DNA of 53,235 bases from Paraplanobispora siamensis (GCF_016863175.1 NZ_BOOJ01000038.1:1-53235), one strand, 5' to 3'. Positions 31,033 through 40,480 are shown, counted from the first letter of the stretch. The notes: a model not told the origin generated them from the sequence alone. Program-made: numbers and translations.

Positions 31033-33413
31033 CGCCGGGCCTCGTTCACGCAGCGCAGGACCGGGAAGGCGGTCAGCTCGGCCGGGTCCAGCCGCCGGCC
31101 GGTGGCGACGTGGAAGACGGCGCTCTCTCCGGGCAGCAGGGTCACCAGCATGTCGTCCACCGAGGCGGCCGGGTCGAGCCGGTCGGGGAACAGCGCCAGC
31201 TCGCGCAGCAGGGTGCGCGCGGTGACGGTCACCCGGTAGCCGCCCTCGACCGGCTCGGCCTGCGCGTCGTAGGCGGCCTCCGGGAGGGCCACCCGCGGGT
31301 CCTCGGCGAAGAAGGCGACCGTACGGCTCTCGCCCAGGCGGGCGACCAGCAGCTCGCCTCCGGGGTCGTCGGGCGTGCCGACCGCCGCGGGAAGCGCCAC
31401 CGCGGCCACCGAGCGCGGTGCCGCCTCCACGGCGACGACCTCCTTGGCCAGCGCCTCCCCGGCCAGGTTGTGCCGTACCAGCTCCAGCTCGCCCCACCAC
31501 GGCTCGTCGCCGTCGTTGACCACCGCGACCGCGCCGTCGCCGACGATGAGCAGGCGGTCGGCGTAGACGCGGCGCAGGGCGTACCACAGGGGCTTGCGCC
31601 GGCCGTCGCCGTCCACGGCCGACCAGGAGGTCACCGGCCAGCAGTCGTTGAGCTGCCAGACGATCGTGCCCATGCAGTGCGGCGCCAGCGACCGGAAGCG
31701 CCCGATGCCGAACTCGATCGCGCGGGCCTGGTTGAGCTGGGTCAGATAGTGCCAGTCGTCGAAGGTCTCCGGCTGCGGCAGGTGCTCTCCGAGGCCGCGC
31801 AGGAGCTTGCCGTTGCCGTCGATCGCCTTCTGGTGGTGCAGCACCAGCGGCGCGTCGGCGGCCAGCTCGCCGCTGATCGCGCGGCGCATGGTGGCGTAGG
31901 CGGCCGGCCCCTGGAAGCCGAACTCGGCCACGAAGCGCGGCGTGTAGGCGCCGTAGCGGGAGTAGTCCTCGCGGTTCCACACGTCCCAGATGTGGATGGT
32001 GCCGCGGGCCGGGTCGTTGGGCGGCAGGTCGGGCGCGCCGGAGTACGGGCTGCCCGGCCAGTAGGGGCGGGTGGGGTCGAGCTCGGCGACGATCGAGGGC
32101 AGCAGGTCGTAGTAGTAGCCAGCGCCCCAGCTCCGCCCGGCCAGCTCCTCCTGCCAGCCCCAGTCGGCGCGTCCCTCGATGTTCTCGTTGTTGCCGCACC
32201 ACAGCACCAGGCTGGGGCGGTGCGCGAGCCTGGCCACGTTCTCGCGCGCCTCGGCCTCGACCTCCGAGCGCAGCGGCTCCTCCTCGGGGTAGGCGGCGCA
32301 GGCGAAGGGGAAGTCCTGCCAGACCAGCAGGCCCATCTCGTCGGCCAGGTCGTAGAAGTCCTCGCTCTCGTACAGGCCGCCGCCCCACACCCGCAGCAGG
32401 TTGACGCCCGCGTCGGCGGCCTGCCCGAAGCGCGCGGCCAGGCGCTCGCGGGTGATCCGGCTGGGGAAGCAGTCGTCCGGGATCCAGTTGACGCCGCGCA
32501 CGAACGCCGGGACGTCGTTGACGTGCAGGGTGAAGGCCCCGTCGGCCGTGTCGAGCCGTACGGAGCGGAACCCGACCCTGCGGGTCACGGTCTCCTCGCC
32601 GAGCCGCACGGTCAGGTCGTACAGGGGCTGCGCGCCGTACCCGCGCGGCCACCAGAGCTCGGGCTCCGGCACGGTCAGCTCCAGCACCGCCTCGCGCTCG
32701 CCCGGCGCCAGGCGCGCCTCGGCCGAGACGCCCGCGATCTCGGCGGTGACCGTCTGCGGGTCCTCGGTGGCGCGCTCGACCCTGACGCGCACCTCGACGC
32801 GGCCGTCCCCGTCCCGCACGGTCACCAGCGGGCGCACCGAGGCCAGGCGGGCGCCGCTCCAGCTCTCCAGGCCGATCGGCCGCCAGATGCCGGCGGTGAC
32901 CACGGTCGGGCCCCAGTCCCAGCCGAAGTTGCAGGCCATCTTGCGGATGAACGGGTACGGCTCGGTGTAGGGGCTGGGCCGCTCGCCCAGCGCGGCCCGC
33001 CGCGCCTCGGCGTAGGCGTAGGCCGAGGCGAAGCGCACGGTCAGCGTGTTGGTCCCCTCGCGCAGCAGGTGCCGCACCGGGAAGCGGTAGGAGCGGTGCT
33101 GGTTGGCCGTGTCCGCGATCCGCACGCCGTTGAGCGTGACCGTCGCGACCGTGTCCAGCCCGTCGCAGACCAGGTCGGTCCGCTCGTGCTCGTCGGGGAC
33201 CCACTCGAAGGCGGTCTCGTAGATCCAGTCGGTGCGGCCGATCCAGGACAACCGGGTCTCGTTGTCGTCCAGATAGGGATCCTCGATCATCCCGGCGGCG
33301 AGCAGGTCGGTGTGCACGCAGCCGGGAACGGTCGCGGCCACGCCCGCCACTCCGGCGTCCGGCGAGGCGGCCATGAGGATCCAGCCGTCGTGCAGCGGAC
33401 GGTACGAACTCAA
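31029..33413 (-). CDS. GH2 beta-mannosidase
   Basis: Encodes 794 residues. The N-terminal sugar-binding domain (WILMAASPDAGVAGVAATVPGCVHTDLL region) is followed by an Ig-like domain and the catalytic barrel. The acid/base is E410 in LWCGNNENIEG and the nucleophile E497 in FVAEFGFQG; WQDFPFACAAYP precedes them. No signal peptide, so it acts on imported manno-oligosaccharides in the cytoplasm. The start is a TTG at 33413: AGGAG lies seven bases upstream, the protein family begins there, and no ATG fits. It sits 32 bases after the ABC ATPase stop and overlaps the ROK gene. Confidence 0.95.
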   Translation of the reverse strand: MSSYRPLHDGWILMAASPDAGVAGVAATVPGCVHTDLLAAGMIEDPYLDDNETRLSWIGRTDWIYETAFEWVPDEHERTDLVCDGLDTVATVTLNGVRIADTANQHRSYRFPVRHLLREGTNTLTVRFASAYAYAEARRAALGERPSPYTEPYPFIRKMACNFGWDWGPTVVTAGIWRPIGLESWSGARLASVRPLVTVRDGDGRVEVRVRVERATEDPQTVTAEIAGVSAEARLAPGEREAVLELTVPEPELWWPRGYGAQPLYDLTVRLGEETVTRRVGFRSVRLDTADGAFTLHVNDVPAFVRGVNWIPDDCFPSRITRERLAARFGQAADAGVNLLRVWGGGLYESEDFYDLADEMGLLVWQDFPFACAAYPEEEPLRSEVEAEARENVARLAHRPSLVLWCGNNENIEGRADWGWQEELAGRSWGAGYYYDLLPSIVAELDPTRPYWPGSPYSGAPDLPPNDPARGTIHIWDVWNREDYSRYGAYTPRFVAEFGFQGPAAYATMRRAISGELAADAPLVLHHQKAIDGNGKLLRGLGEHLPQPETFDDWHYLTQLNQARAIEFGIGRFRSLAPHCMGTIVWQLNDCWPVTSWSAVDGDGRRKPLWYALRRVYADRLLIVGDGAVAVVNDGDEPWWGELELVRHNLAGEALAKEVVAVEAAPRSVAAVALPAAVGTPDDPGGELLVARLGESRTVAFFAEDPRVALPEAAYDAQAEPVEGGYRVTVTARTLLRELALFPDRLDPAASVDDMLVTLLPGESAVFHVATGRRLDPAELTAFPVLRCVNEARR

Positions 33414-33445
33414 GTGAAGCTCCTTCTGACGGTCGCTCGCGCCGG

Positions 33446-34327
33446 TCACTTCGGGCAGGCGTCGAGCTGGGCGCAGGCCACGAGGTGTCCGGGCTCCGCC
33501 TCGAACATCGCGCCGGAGGCCGCGTTCTCGTGGTAGTGGCAGGTCTGCGTGGGGGCGGCGTCCTCCCACGGGGCGTGCAGCCGGGGCACCGCCGCCAGCA
33601 GCTGCCGGGTGTAGGGGTGCAGGGGGTCGCCGAAGACCTTGCCGGTCGCCCCCATCTCGACCACGGTGCCGCGCCGCAGCACGACCGTGCGCTCGGCCAG
33701 GTAGTTGCCCAGCGACAGGTCGTGCGTGACGTACAGCACTCCGAGGCCGCGCTCCTTCAGCTCGGCCAGCAGGTTGAGCACGTCGATGCGGGTCGAGGCG
33801 TCGAGCATGCTGGTGATCTCGTCGGCGACCAGCAGCTTGAGGTCCAGCAGCAGCGCCCGGGCGATGAGCAGACGCTGGAGCTGGCCGCCGCTGAGCTGGT
33901 GCGGGTACCGGCCGAGCACCTGGTCGGGGTCGAGCCGCACGTCCCTGATCGTGGAGCGGACCCGCTCGTCCCACTCCTTGTCGCCGAGCTTCGGGTAGTA
34001 GGCGTCCTTGATCATCTGGAACACCCGGTCGGCCTTGAACACCGGGTTGTAGCAGCTGAAGGGATCCTGGAAGACGCCCTGCACGTGCCGGTAGTAGTCC
34101 TTGCCCGGCTTGACCGGGACGCCGTCGACGGTGATCGAGCCGCCGGTGATCGAGGCCAGGCCGAGGATCATCTTGCCGATCGTGCTCTTGCCGCTGCCGC
34201 TCTCGCCGATGAGGGAGACGACCTCCCCCGCCTGGACGTCGAAGCTCACGCCGTCCACGGCGGCGAAGACCTTCCCCCCGAAGGCGCCGACCTTGTAGAC
34301 CTTCGTGACGTTGTCGAGTTTCAGCAT
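33446..34327 (-). CDS. Oligopeptide/oligosaccharide-type ABC importer ATPase (OppF-like)
   Basis: Encodes 293 residues. Walker A is GESGSGKSTIG; the signature is HQLSGGQLQRLLIARAL, with Walker B LLVADEITSMLDAST. The C-terminal OppF-type cap (HPYTRQLLAAVPRLH) and three Cys residues (including CHYHENA and LDACPK) may bind an Fe-S or metal cluster, as in related Dpp/Opp ATPases. It pairs with the OppD-like ATPase. Start and preceding stop overlap by one base (TGATG, 34325-34329). Confidence 0.95.
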   Translation of the reverse strand: MLKLDNVTKVYKVGAFGGKVFAAVDGVSFDVQAGEVVSLIGESGSGKSTIGKMILGLASITGGSITVDGVPVKPGKDYYRHVQGVFQDPFSCYNPVFKADRVFQMIKDAYYPKLGDKEWDERVRSTIRDVRLDPDQVLGRYPHQLSGGQLQRLLIARALLLDLKLLVADEITSMLDASTRIDVLNLLAELKERGLGVLYVTHDLSLGNYLAERTVVLRRGTVVEMGATGKVFGDPLHPYTRQLLAAVPRLHAPWEDAAPTQTCHYHENAASGAMFEAEPGHLVACAQLDACPK

Positions 34328-35268
34328 CAGGCCTTCCAGCACGCGACGAAGTGGTTGGGCTCGATCTCGGCCATGGGCGGCTCCTGCACGCACTCCTCGC
34401 CGGCGATCGGGCAGCGGGACCGGAAGCGGCAGCCCGCGGGCGGGTCGAGCAGCGAGGGCGGGCTGCCGGCGATGCCGGCCAGCCGCTTCTCCGTGTACCG
34501 CACGCCGACCTCGGGCAGCGAGTCGAGCAGGAGCTTGGTGTACGGATGACGCGGCTTCTTGACGATCGCGGTGGCGGGCGCCTTCTCCGCGAGCTTCCCG
34601 GCGTACATGACCATGATCGTGTCGGCGATGTGGGAGGTGAGCGCGAGGTCGTGGGTGACGAAGATCATGCTCTTGACGAACCCGGCATCGCGGAAGCCGA
34701 TCAGTGCCCGGGCCACCGCCTTCTGCGTGGACACGTCCAGGGCGGAGGTGACCTCGTCGGCGATGAGCAGCGACGGGTCGAGCAGCGTGGAGATGACCAT
34801 GACCATCCGCTGCTTCATGCCGCCGGACAGCTCGATCGGATAGCGGTCCAGCACCGCGTGGGGCAGCTCGACCAGGCTCAGGCGCGACTCCAGCTCGTCG
34901 AGGTCCAGGGTGGCGCCCCGGGACCTGAGCAGCTCGCGCACCATCCTGCCGATCTTGCGGGTCGGGTTCATGGCGCTCATGGAGTACTGCGGGATGAGGG
35001 AGACCTCGCGGAAGCGGAAGTCGTTCATCCGCCGGTCGTCGCCGATGGGCAGCTCCCGGCCGTCGAGCTCGACCGTGCCGCCCATGTGGCGCATGCGGCC
35101 GTCCATCCGGATCAGGCTCTTGCCCAGGGTGGTCTTGCCGCAGCCCGACTCCCCGGCCAGGCCGAGGATCTCCCCGTCCTCCATGGAGAAGGAGACCCCG
35201 TCGAGCGCCTTCACATCCCCCTTGAGGGTCCTGTAGTAGACCCTCAGATCGTTGACCTGCAGACTCAT
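34327..35268 (-). CDS. Oligopeptide/oligosaccharide-type ABC importer ATPase (OppD-like)
   Basis: Encodes 313 residues. Walker A is [11 protein letters not shown], signature [13 protein letters not shown], and Walker [16 protein letters not shown]. The C-terminus carries the OppD cap ([15 protein letters not shown]) and the cysteine set [17 protein letters not shown] ending in FVACW. Together with the OppF-like subunit it forms the ATPase heterodimer. It overlaps the permease gene by four bases. Confidence 0.95.
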   Translation of the reverse strand: MSLQVNDLRVYYRTLKGDVKALDGVSFSMEDGEILGLAGESGCGKTTLGKSLIRMDGRMRHMGGTVELDGRELPIGDDRRMNDFRFREVSLIPQYSMSAMNPTRKIGRMVRELLRSRGATLDLDELESRLSLVELPHAVLDRYPIELSGGMKQRMVMVISTLLDPSLLIADEVTSALDVSTQKAVARALIGFRDAGFVKSMIFVTHDLALTSHIADTIMVMYAGKLAEKAPATAIVKKPRHPYTKLLLDSLPEVGVRYTEKRLAGIAGSPPSLLDPPAGCRFRSRCPIAGEECVQEPPMAEIEPNHFVACWKA

Positions 35269-36158
35269 GTCTCCCTCAGCTTCGGGTTGAAGACCTCGTC
35301 GAGCCCGACGTTGGCCACGTACAGGGAACCGACGATCGCGGTGATCCCGGCGCCCGGAGGGATGAACCACCACCACATGCCCAGCTGCATCGCGCTCCAC
35401 TGGTTGGCGTTCTGCAGCATCAGCCCGAGCGAGATGCCCTCGGTGGGCCCCAGGCCGATGAAGTCCAGCGAGGAGGCGATGAGGACCGAGCCGCCGAACA
35501 GCAGGATGAAGGTCATGAACAGGTAGGAGCTCATGTTCGGCGCGATCTCCCTGGTGATGACCTTCCAGGTGTTCGCGCCGCTGAGCCTGGCCAGGTCCAC
35601 GAAGTCCCTGGTGCGCAGCGAGAAGGTCTGCGCCCTGATCGCCCGCGCCGCCCACGGCCAGGAGGTCAGGCCGATGAACAGCGCCTGCGCGCCCACGCTG
35701 CGCACGCCCAGGTAGGCGTTGATGATCAGCAGGACGGCCAGCGTCGGGATGACCAGGACGATGTTGGTGAACATGTTGAGGGCCTCGTCCACCAGCCCGC
35801 CCCGGTAGCCGGCCACGAAGCCGACCAGCATCGCGATGACCGCCGCGATGCCGCCGCCCATGGCGCCGACCACGAAGGTGGTGCGCAGGCCGTACACGAA
35901 CTGGGTGAAGACGTCCTGGCCGAAGGTGGTGGTGCCGAACCAGTGCTCGGCCGAGGGCGGCTGCATGGGCTGGGTGCCGTACTCGCTGCCCGTCCCGCTG
36001 AGGAACAGGGGGCCGAGCAGGCCCAGCAGGAACAGCGTCAGGACGATGCCGAAGCCGGTCAGCAGCTTGCCGTTGCGCAGCGCGAAGTACAGGGCCTCGC
36101 GCCGCACGCCCGCGGGGGCCGCCGCGTCCTGCGCGGGAACCTCCTGAAGTGCCGTCAT
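35265..36158 (-). CDS. ABC importer permease (OppC/DppC-like)
   Basis: Encodes 297 residues. It has an OppC N-terminal helix, the linker GTTTFGQDVFTQFVYGLRTTF and about six membrane helices. The EAA loop is FVDLARLSGANTWKVITREIAPN. It pairs with the OppB-like permease upstream. Start and stop overlap with both neighbours (ATGA), so the five transporter genes are coupled. Confidence 0.95.
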   Translation of the reverse strand: MTALQEVPAQDAAAPAGVRREALYFALRNGKLLTGFGIVLTLFLLGLLGPLFLSGTGSEYGTQPMQPPSAEHWFGTTTFGQDVFTQFVYGLRTTFVVGAMGGGIAAVIAMLVGFVAGYRGGLVDEALNMFTNIVLVIPTLAVLLIINAYLGVRSVGAQALFIGLTSWPWAARAIRAQTFSLRTRDFVDLARLSGANTWKVITREIAPNMSSYLFMTFILLFGGSVLIASSLDFIGLGPTEGISLGLMLQNANQWSAMQLGMWWWFIPPGAGITAIVGSLYVANVGLDEVFNPKLRET

Positions 36159-37150
36159 GCCGCAGCACCCGCCATTCCCGCCCGCGTGCGCGGATCGACC
36201 ACGACGTAGACGATGTCGATGATGAAGTTGGCGATCAGGACGCCGAGCACGATGAACAGGAAGGTGCCCTGCAGCAGGAAGAAGTCCTGGTTCTGGATCG
36301 CCTTGAGGATGAGGCTGCCGAGACCCGGATAGGAGAAGACGATCTCGGTCACCAGCGCCCCGGCCACCAGCACGCCCAGTTGCAGCGCCAGGCCGGTGAT
36401 CTGCGGCAGGACCGCGTTCCTGAAGGCGTAGCGGCGGATCAGCCGCTGCGGCGCCCCGAGCGCGGCCAGGTAGTTCGAGTAGTCCGACTCCAGCTCATAG
36501 ATGATCATGTTGCGCATGCCGATCGCCCAGCCGCCCAGCGCCACCAGGAACAGCGAGGCGAACGGCAGCACCCAGTGGTGCAGCAGGTCGAGGATGAACT
36601 CCCAGGACCAGCTGGGCTGCATGGAGAAGCTGTAGCCGCCGGCGACCGGGAACCACCCGGCCACCACGCCCAGCCCCCAGGCCAGGAGCACCGCCAGCCA
36701 CATGTACGGCATCGCCGTCAGGACGTAGCCGACCGGCAGGAGGGTGTTGTCCAGCACCTTGCGCCGGGCGGCGTAGGCCCCGAACCAGTTGCCCACGACC
36801 CAGCTGAGCAGCACCGACGGGATCATCAGCCCCAGCGTGTACGGCACGGCGCCCAGGATGACCTCGGTGACCGGGGTGGGGAAGACCCAGATGCTGATGC
36901 CGAAGTCGCCCTGGAACAGGGCTCCCCAGAAGTTGACGTACTGCTTCCACAGCGGCTGGTCGAAGCCGAAGAGGTTGGTGTAGTAGACCCGCATGGTCTC
37001 CGCGGCGGCGGGGTTGCTCGCCCCCGTCCTCGCCACCATGCTCGAGACGGGATCGCCCGGCATGAACCGCGGGATCATCCAGTTGATCGTGACGGCGACG
37101 AAGAACGTCAGCCCGTAGACCAGAAGTTTCCGGCCGAAGTAACGACGCAC
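36155..37150 (-). CDS. ABC importer permease (OppB/DppB-like)
   Basis: Encodes 331 residues from a GTG. The family start RKLLVYGLTFFVAVTINWMIPRFMPGDPV and the EAA-type loop NYLAALGAPQRLIRRYAFRNAVLPQ are clear. About six membrane helices. A strong hairpin (37170-37208) separates it from the binding-protein gene upstream, which should lower its expression relative to that gene. Confidence 0.94.
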   Translation of the reverse strand: MRRYFGRKLLVYGLTFFVAVTINWMIPRFMPGDPVSSMVARTGASNPAAAETMRVYYTNLFGFDQPLWKQYVNFWGALFQGDFGISIWVFPTPVTEVILGAVPYTLGLMIPSVLLSWVVGNWFGAYAARRKVLDNTLLPVGYVLTAMPYMWLAVLLAWGLGVVAGWFPVAGGYSFSMQPSWSWEFILDLLHHWVLPFASLFLVALGGWAIGMRNMIIYELESDYSNYLAALGAPQRLIRRYAFRNAVLPQITGLALQLGVLVAGALVTEIVFSYPGLGSLILKAIQNQDFFLLQGTFLFIVLGVLIANFIIDIVYVVVDPRTRAGMAGAAA

Positions 37151-37169
37151 GAGAAGTCTCTCCAGGAAG

Positions 37170-37208
37170 GCCCCCCTCCTCCCCGGTGGGGGGAGGGAGG
37201 AGGGGGGC
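37170..37208 (-). terminator. Intercistronic hairpin between binding-protein and permease genes
   Basis: Arms GCCCCCCTCCTCCC (37170-37183) and GGGAGGAGGGGGGC (37195-37208) are perfect 14-base complements with an 11-base loop. It lies 14 bases after the binding-protein stop at 37223 (minus strand) and before the permease start at 37150. It could act as a partial terminator or protect the upstream mRNA 3' end. Confidence 0.75.
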
Positions 37209-37222
37209 GCGGTGTCAGCCGG

Positions 37223-38980
37223 TCAGGAAGCGGCCGGCTGCAGCTGCGTCAGCGTCTCGAAGCCGCCGAGCTCCAGCCAGTTGCGCCACATGGTGGGCGC
37301 GGTCTTGGGGGTGCCCTCGGCCGAGGACGGCCAGTTCTTCCAGGCCGCGCTGCTGACCTGCGACCACAGGCCGTTGTACCAGAGCGGGATGATCGGCAGC
37401 TCGTCCAGGTGGATCTCCTGGATCTCGGACATGACCTTCTTCATGCCCTCGACGTCGTCGGTCTTGACCTGGTCGAGCTGCTGGACCAGCTCCCAGACCT
37501 TCTTGTTCTCGTAGCGGCCGAAGTTGACGGTGTTCTGCGTCTTCTGGATCGGCAGCTGGAACATGTAGTCGTAGTAGGTCCACGGGGTGTTCGACAGCTG
37601 GCGCTCGTTGTTGATCAGCATGTCGAAGTCGCCCTTGCTGCGCTTGTCGACCAGGGCGTTGAAGTCGGGGAAGTCGGTGGTGACGTTGATCCCGGCCTCC
37701 TTCGCGCTGGCGGCGATGACGCGGATCGACTCCATCCAGTCGGTCCAGCCGGAGGGCACGATGAGGTTCAGGCTGATCTTCGAGCCGTCCTTGTTCTCCA
37801 CGAGCCCGTCGCCGTCGCGGTCGCGGTAGCCCGCGTCGGCCAGCATCTTCTTGGCCTTGGCGATGTCGAAGGAGAAGCCCTTCTCGCTCACGACGGACTG
37901 GTCGACGAACTGCTCCCACTGGGGCAGCAGGCCGGTCGGGCTGGCGGGCTTGACGAGGTTGCCGTAGACGCCCTCGACGATCTTCTTGGTGTCGATCGAG
38001 CTGGCCAGCGCCTTGCGGAAGGCCGGGTCGTCCATCGGCTTCTTCGTGGTGTTCAGCACCAGGAAGGCGGTGTTGGCCGAGAGCATGTACGGCGCCTCGG
38101 GATAGTAGGTCGAGATGCCGAAGTTGCCCTTGACCAGGTTCGCCGCACCGGGCAGGAAGTTGTTGCTGAGGTCCATGCCCTTCTGCAGCAGCAGGCCCAT
38201 CGCGACCTCGTTGCTGGAGTTGACGATGTCGACGATGTAGCGGGGCTTGGGCTCCATCTTGAGCGCGGTCTTGCCCCACCAGTCGTCGCGGCGCTGCCAG
38301 ACGGTGCGGTCCTGGTCGTGGCTCATGTACTTGTAGGCGCCGGTGCCGATCGGGTTCTCGTTCTTGCCGTCCAGCACCTCCTGCTCGGAGCGGCCCTCCC
38401 ACACGTGCTGGGGCACGATGGCCCGGCCGTACAGCTGGAAGTCCCACTCCTGGTAGTTGCTCTTGGAGAAGGTGACCTTCACCGTCTGGTCGTCGACCGC
38501 CTCGGCCTTCTCGATCCACTCCCAGATGTTGTGGTACGGCACCGTCTCCATCTTGCCGAGTTCGAGGGTGAAGACGACGTCCTTGGCCGTGAACGGCTTG
38601 CCGTCCGACCAGGTGACGCCCTGTCGGAGCTTGATCTCGTAGGTCTTGTCGTCGGTCCAGCTCCCGCTCTCGGCCAGCCAGGGGACGAGCTTGGAGGTGT
38701 TCGGATCGAAGTGGAACAGCGACTCGTAGACCAGCCCCTCCGTCCCGGTCGCGTAGTCCCACTCGCGGAGCGGGTTGAAGTTGGCCGGCGGGCCCCACTG
38801 CGTGCCGCTGGTGTAGAGCGTCTCGTTACGGGGCAGCGAGTTGGGGTTGGCCGGGTTGGCGGCGGGTGCGCTGCCCGCCGGCGAGGCCTGGCCGGCGGGC
38901 GTCTGCCCGCCGGAGGTACAGGCTGCGGCGAGCAGGCCCGCAGCCAGGAGCGGGATCATGATCCGCACCCGGTTTCGCAT
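37223..38980 (-). CDS. SBP_bac_5 substrate-binding lipoprotein, probably for manno-oligosaccharides
   Basis: Encodes 585 residues. The signal peptide ends in the lipobox LLAAAC with Cys21, so it is a lipoprotein. The body is a family-5 extracellular binding protein (LVYESLFHFDP, VTWSDGKPFTAKDVVFTLE region, DGKNENPIGTGAYKYMSHD). Members of this family bind peptides or, in Thermotoga and actinomycetes, beta-linked oligosaccharides. The GH2 mannosidase, ROK kinase and manA in the same operon point to mannosides. AAGGAGAG precedes the ATG. A LacI-type box lies 84 bases upstream. Confidence 0.93.
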   Translation of the reverse strand: MRNRVRIMIPLLAAGLLAAACTSGGQTPAGQASPAGSAPAANPANPNSLPRNETLYTSGTQWGPPANFNPLREWDYATGTEGLVYESLFHFDPNTSKLVPWLAESGSWTDDKTYEIKLRQGVTWSDGKPFTAKDVVFTLELGKMETVPYHNIWEWIEKAEAVDDQTVKVTFSKSNYQEWDFQLYGRAIVPQHVWEGRSEQEVLDGKNENPIGTGAYKYMSHDQDRTVWQRRDDWWGKTALKMEPKPRYIVDIVNSSNEVAMGLLLQKGMDLSNNFLPGAANLVKGNFGISTYYPEAPYMLSANTAFLVLNTTKKPMDDPAFRKALASSIDTKKIVEGVYGNLVKPASPTGLLPQWEQFVDQSVVSEKGFSFDIAKAKKMLADAGYRDRDGDGLVENKDGSKISLNLIVPSGWTDWMESIRVIAASAKEAGINVTTDFPDFNALVDKRSKGDFDMLINNERQLSNTPWTYYDYMFQLPIQKTQNTVNFGRYENKKVWELVQQLDQVKTDDVEGMKKVMSEIQEIHLDELPIIPLWYNGLWSQVSSAAWKNWPSSAEGTPKTAPTMWRNWLELGGFETLTQLQPAAS

Positions 38981-39063
38981 CGCGTCTCTCCTTCCTCCGC
39001 GCTGTGCGGAGGTCCGAACGTCTTCACAGACCCCGATGGCGGAGGGTTACGGCCCCGCCTGGC

Positions 39064-39077
39064 TGGGAGCGCTCCCA
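39064..39077. promoter_or_regulatory. LacI-family operator (CebR/CelR-type box), copy 2
   Basis: TGGGAGCGCTCCCA, identical to the box at 11494-11507 and to the operator known for CebR/CelR. It lies 84 bases upstream of the binding-protein start (38980), a position suited to repression of the mannoside operon. The regulator could be the adjacent LacI protein or a CebR/CelR homologue elsewhere. Confidence 0.85.
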
Positions 39078-39419
39078 TACGTGTCGGACGGGGCCGCCCC
39101 TGCCCTCATCCGATCCGCGCCGCCGCCGACCACCTCCGGAGCGGACGGTCCGGCATCCACCCCGGTCGCCTGCGCCTGCGCTGAACCGGATAAGCACCGT
39201 GAACGTAAATTCCGGGTAACCACGGCGTCAATAGCCGTGACCCGTTTGAGACGTACCGCCCGGCCCCTGAACAGCCCTGCGGAAGGCCTGTCTTTCCCGC
39301 CTGACCGCGTCTCGGTCACTGTCGGTGAAAACCCGCCGGGCCCAGGCGGGAGCACTTCTCAAAACCGCCATGGCGACCGGACGGCGACCAGGTAGTAAGG
39401 TCGGTTCGATATGAAGGCT

Positions 39420-39427
39420 AACCGGTT
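39420..39427. promoter_or_regulatory. AACCGGTT palindrome before the lacI-type gene
   Basis: The eight-base palindrome AACCGGTT lies 15 bases before the GTG start of the LacI-type gene and partially extends to either side (TTGAACCGGTTAGC on the other strand). A central CG with flanking AA/TT is typical of LacI-family operators, so it may be an autoregulatory site. Confidence 0.4.
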
Positions 39428-39442
39428 CAATCAGGGGGTTCG

Positions 39443-40471
39443 GTGAAGCGACCGACGATCGCCGACATCGCCCGGCGTGCGGGCGTCTCCAAGGTCGCGG
39501 TCTCATACGCGCTGAACGACCGCCCCGGGGTGTCGGAGGCCAAAAGGGCCGCGATCAAGGCCATCGCCGAGGAGATCGGCTGGCGGCCCAACAGCGCGGC
39601 GCGGGCACTCAACGGCGCCCAGGCGCACACCGTCGGCCTGACCGTGTGCCGCCCGGCGCGGATCCTGGGCGTCGAGCCGTTCTTCATGGAGCTGATCAGC
39701 GGGATAGAGACCGAGCTGTCGGCGCACTCCTACGCGCTGATGCTGCAGGTGGTGGCCGACCCCGGCCAGGAGATGGAGGTCTACCGCCGCTGGTGGGGCG
39801 AGGGGCGGGTCGACGGCGCGATCCTGGTGGACCTGCGCTTCTCCGACCCGCGCATCACCGAGCTGGAGGAGCTGGGCCTGCCGGCCGTCGTGGTGGGCCA
39901 CCCCTCGGAGGCGGGCTCGCTGGTGCCGGTCTGGTCCGACGACACCCTGGCCGTGCGCGAGACCGTCCAGTATCTGGCGGCGCTCGGGCACCGCAGGATC
40001 GCCAGGGTCGCCGGGCTGCCCGAGCTGGTCCACACCGTCCTGCGCGACCAGGCGTTCACCGCCGTGTGCGGGGAGCTGGGGCTGGCCGCGCACACCATCA
40101 TGCACACCGACTACACCGGCGAGGAGGGCGCGCGGGCCACCCGGCGGCTGCTCAGCTCCCTCGAACGGCCGACCGCGATCGTCTACGACAACGACATCAT
40201 GGCCGTGGCCGGCCTGTCGGTGGCCCAGGAGATGCGCCTGGAGGTGCCGGCCGACCTGTCCGTCGTGGCCTGGGACGACTCCCCGCTCTCCCAGGTCGTG
40301 CGGCCCGCGCTGACCGCGCTGACCCGCGACATCCCCGCCTACGGGGCCCACGCCGCGCGGACGCTGCTCTCGCTCATCACCGGCGAGGAGGAACGGATCC
40401 CCGGCTTCGAGGACCAGGCCGCCCGGCTCGTGCCGCGCGGCAGCACCGCCCCTCCCCCGGCGGCGGGCTGA
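39443..40471 (+). CDS. LacI-family transcriptional regulator (mannoside operon)
   Basis: Encodes 342 residues from GTG with an AGGGGG site upstream. The N-terminal helix-turn-helix is TIADIARRAGVSKVAVSYAL, with the hinge helix NSAARALNGAQAHTVGL. The effector domain is a periplasmic-binding fold. Its neighbours suggest that it controls the divergent mannoside operon; a manno-oligosaccharide or mannose derivative would be the inducer. The recognition helix (VSKVAVSYALN) differs from that remembered for CebR (GRGTVSRVING), so the 14-base box nearby need not be its own site. Confidence 0.94.
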   Translation: MKRPTIADIARRAGVSKVAVSYALNDRPGVSEAKRAAIKAIAEEIGWRPNSAARALNGAQAHTVGLTVCRPARILGVEPFFMELISGIETELSAHSYALMLQVVADPGQEMEVYRRWWGEGRVDGAILVDLRFSDPRITELEELGLPAVVVGHPSEAGSLVPVWSDDTLAVRETVQYLAALGHRRIARVAGLPELVHTVLRDQAFTAVCGELGLAAHTIMHTDYTGEEGARATRRLLSSLERPTAIVYDNDIMAVAGLSVAQEMRLEVPADLSVVAWDDSPLSQVVRPALTALTRDIPAYGAHAARTLLSLITGEEERIPGFEDQAARLVPRGSTAPPPAAG

Positions 40472-40480
40472 CGGACCGGC

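Larger units (their letters stand above)
38981..39442. promoter_or_regulatory. Divergent control region of the mannoside operon and lacI-type gene
   Basis: A 462-base spacer between the leftward operon (start 38980) and the rightward regulator (start 39443). It holds the TGGGAGCGCTCCCA box (39064-39077) near the operon and AACCGGTT (39420-39427) just before the regulator. Bases of about 39190-39250 are AT-richer and may include promoter elements, but I cannot assign -10/-35 pairs. No gene is seen. Confidence 0.65.
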
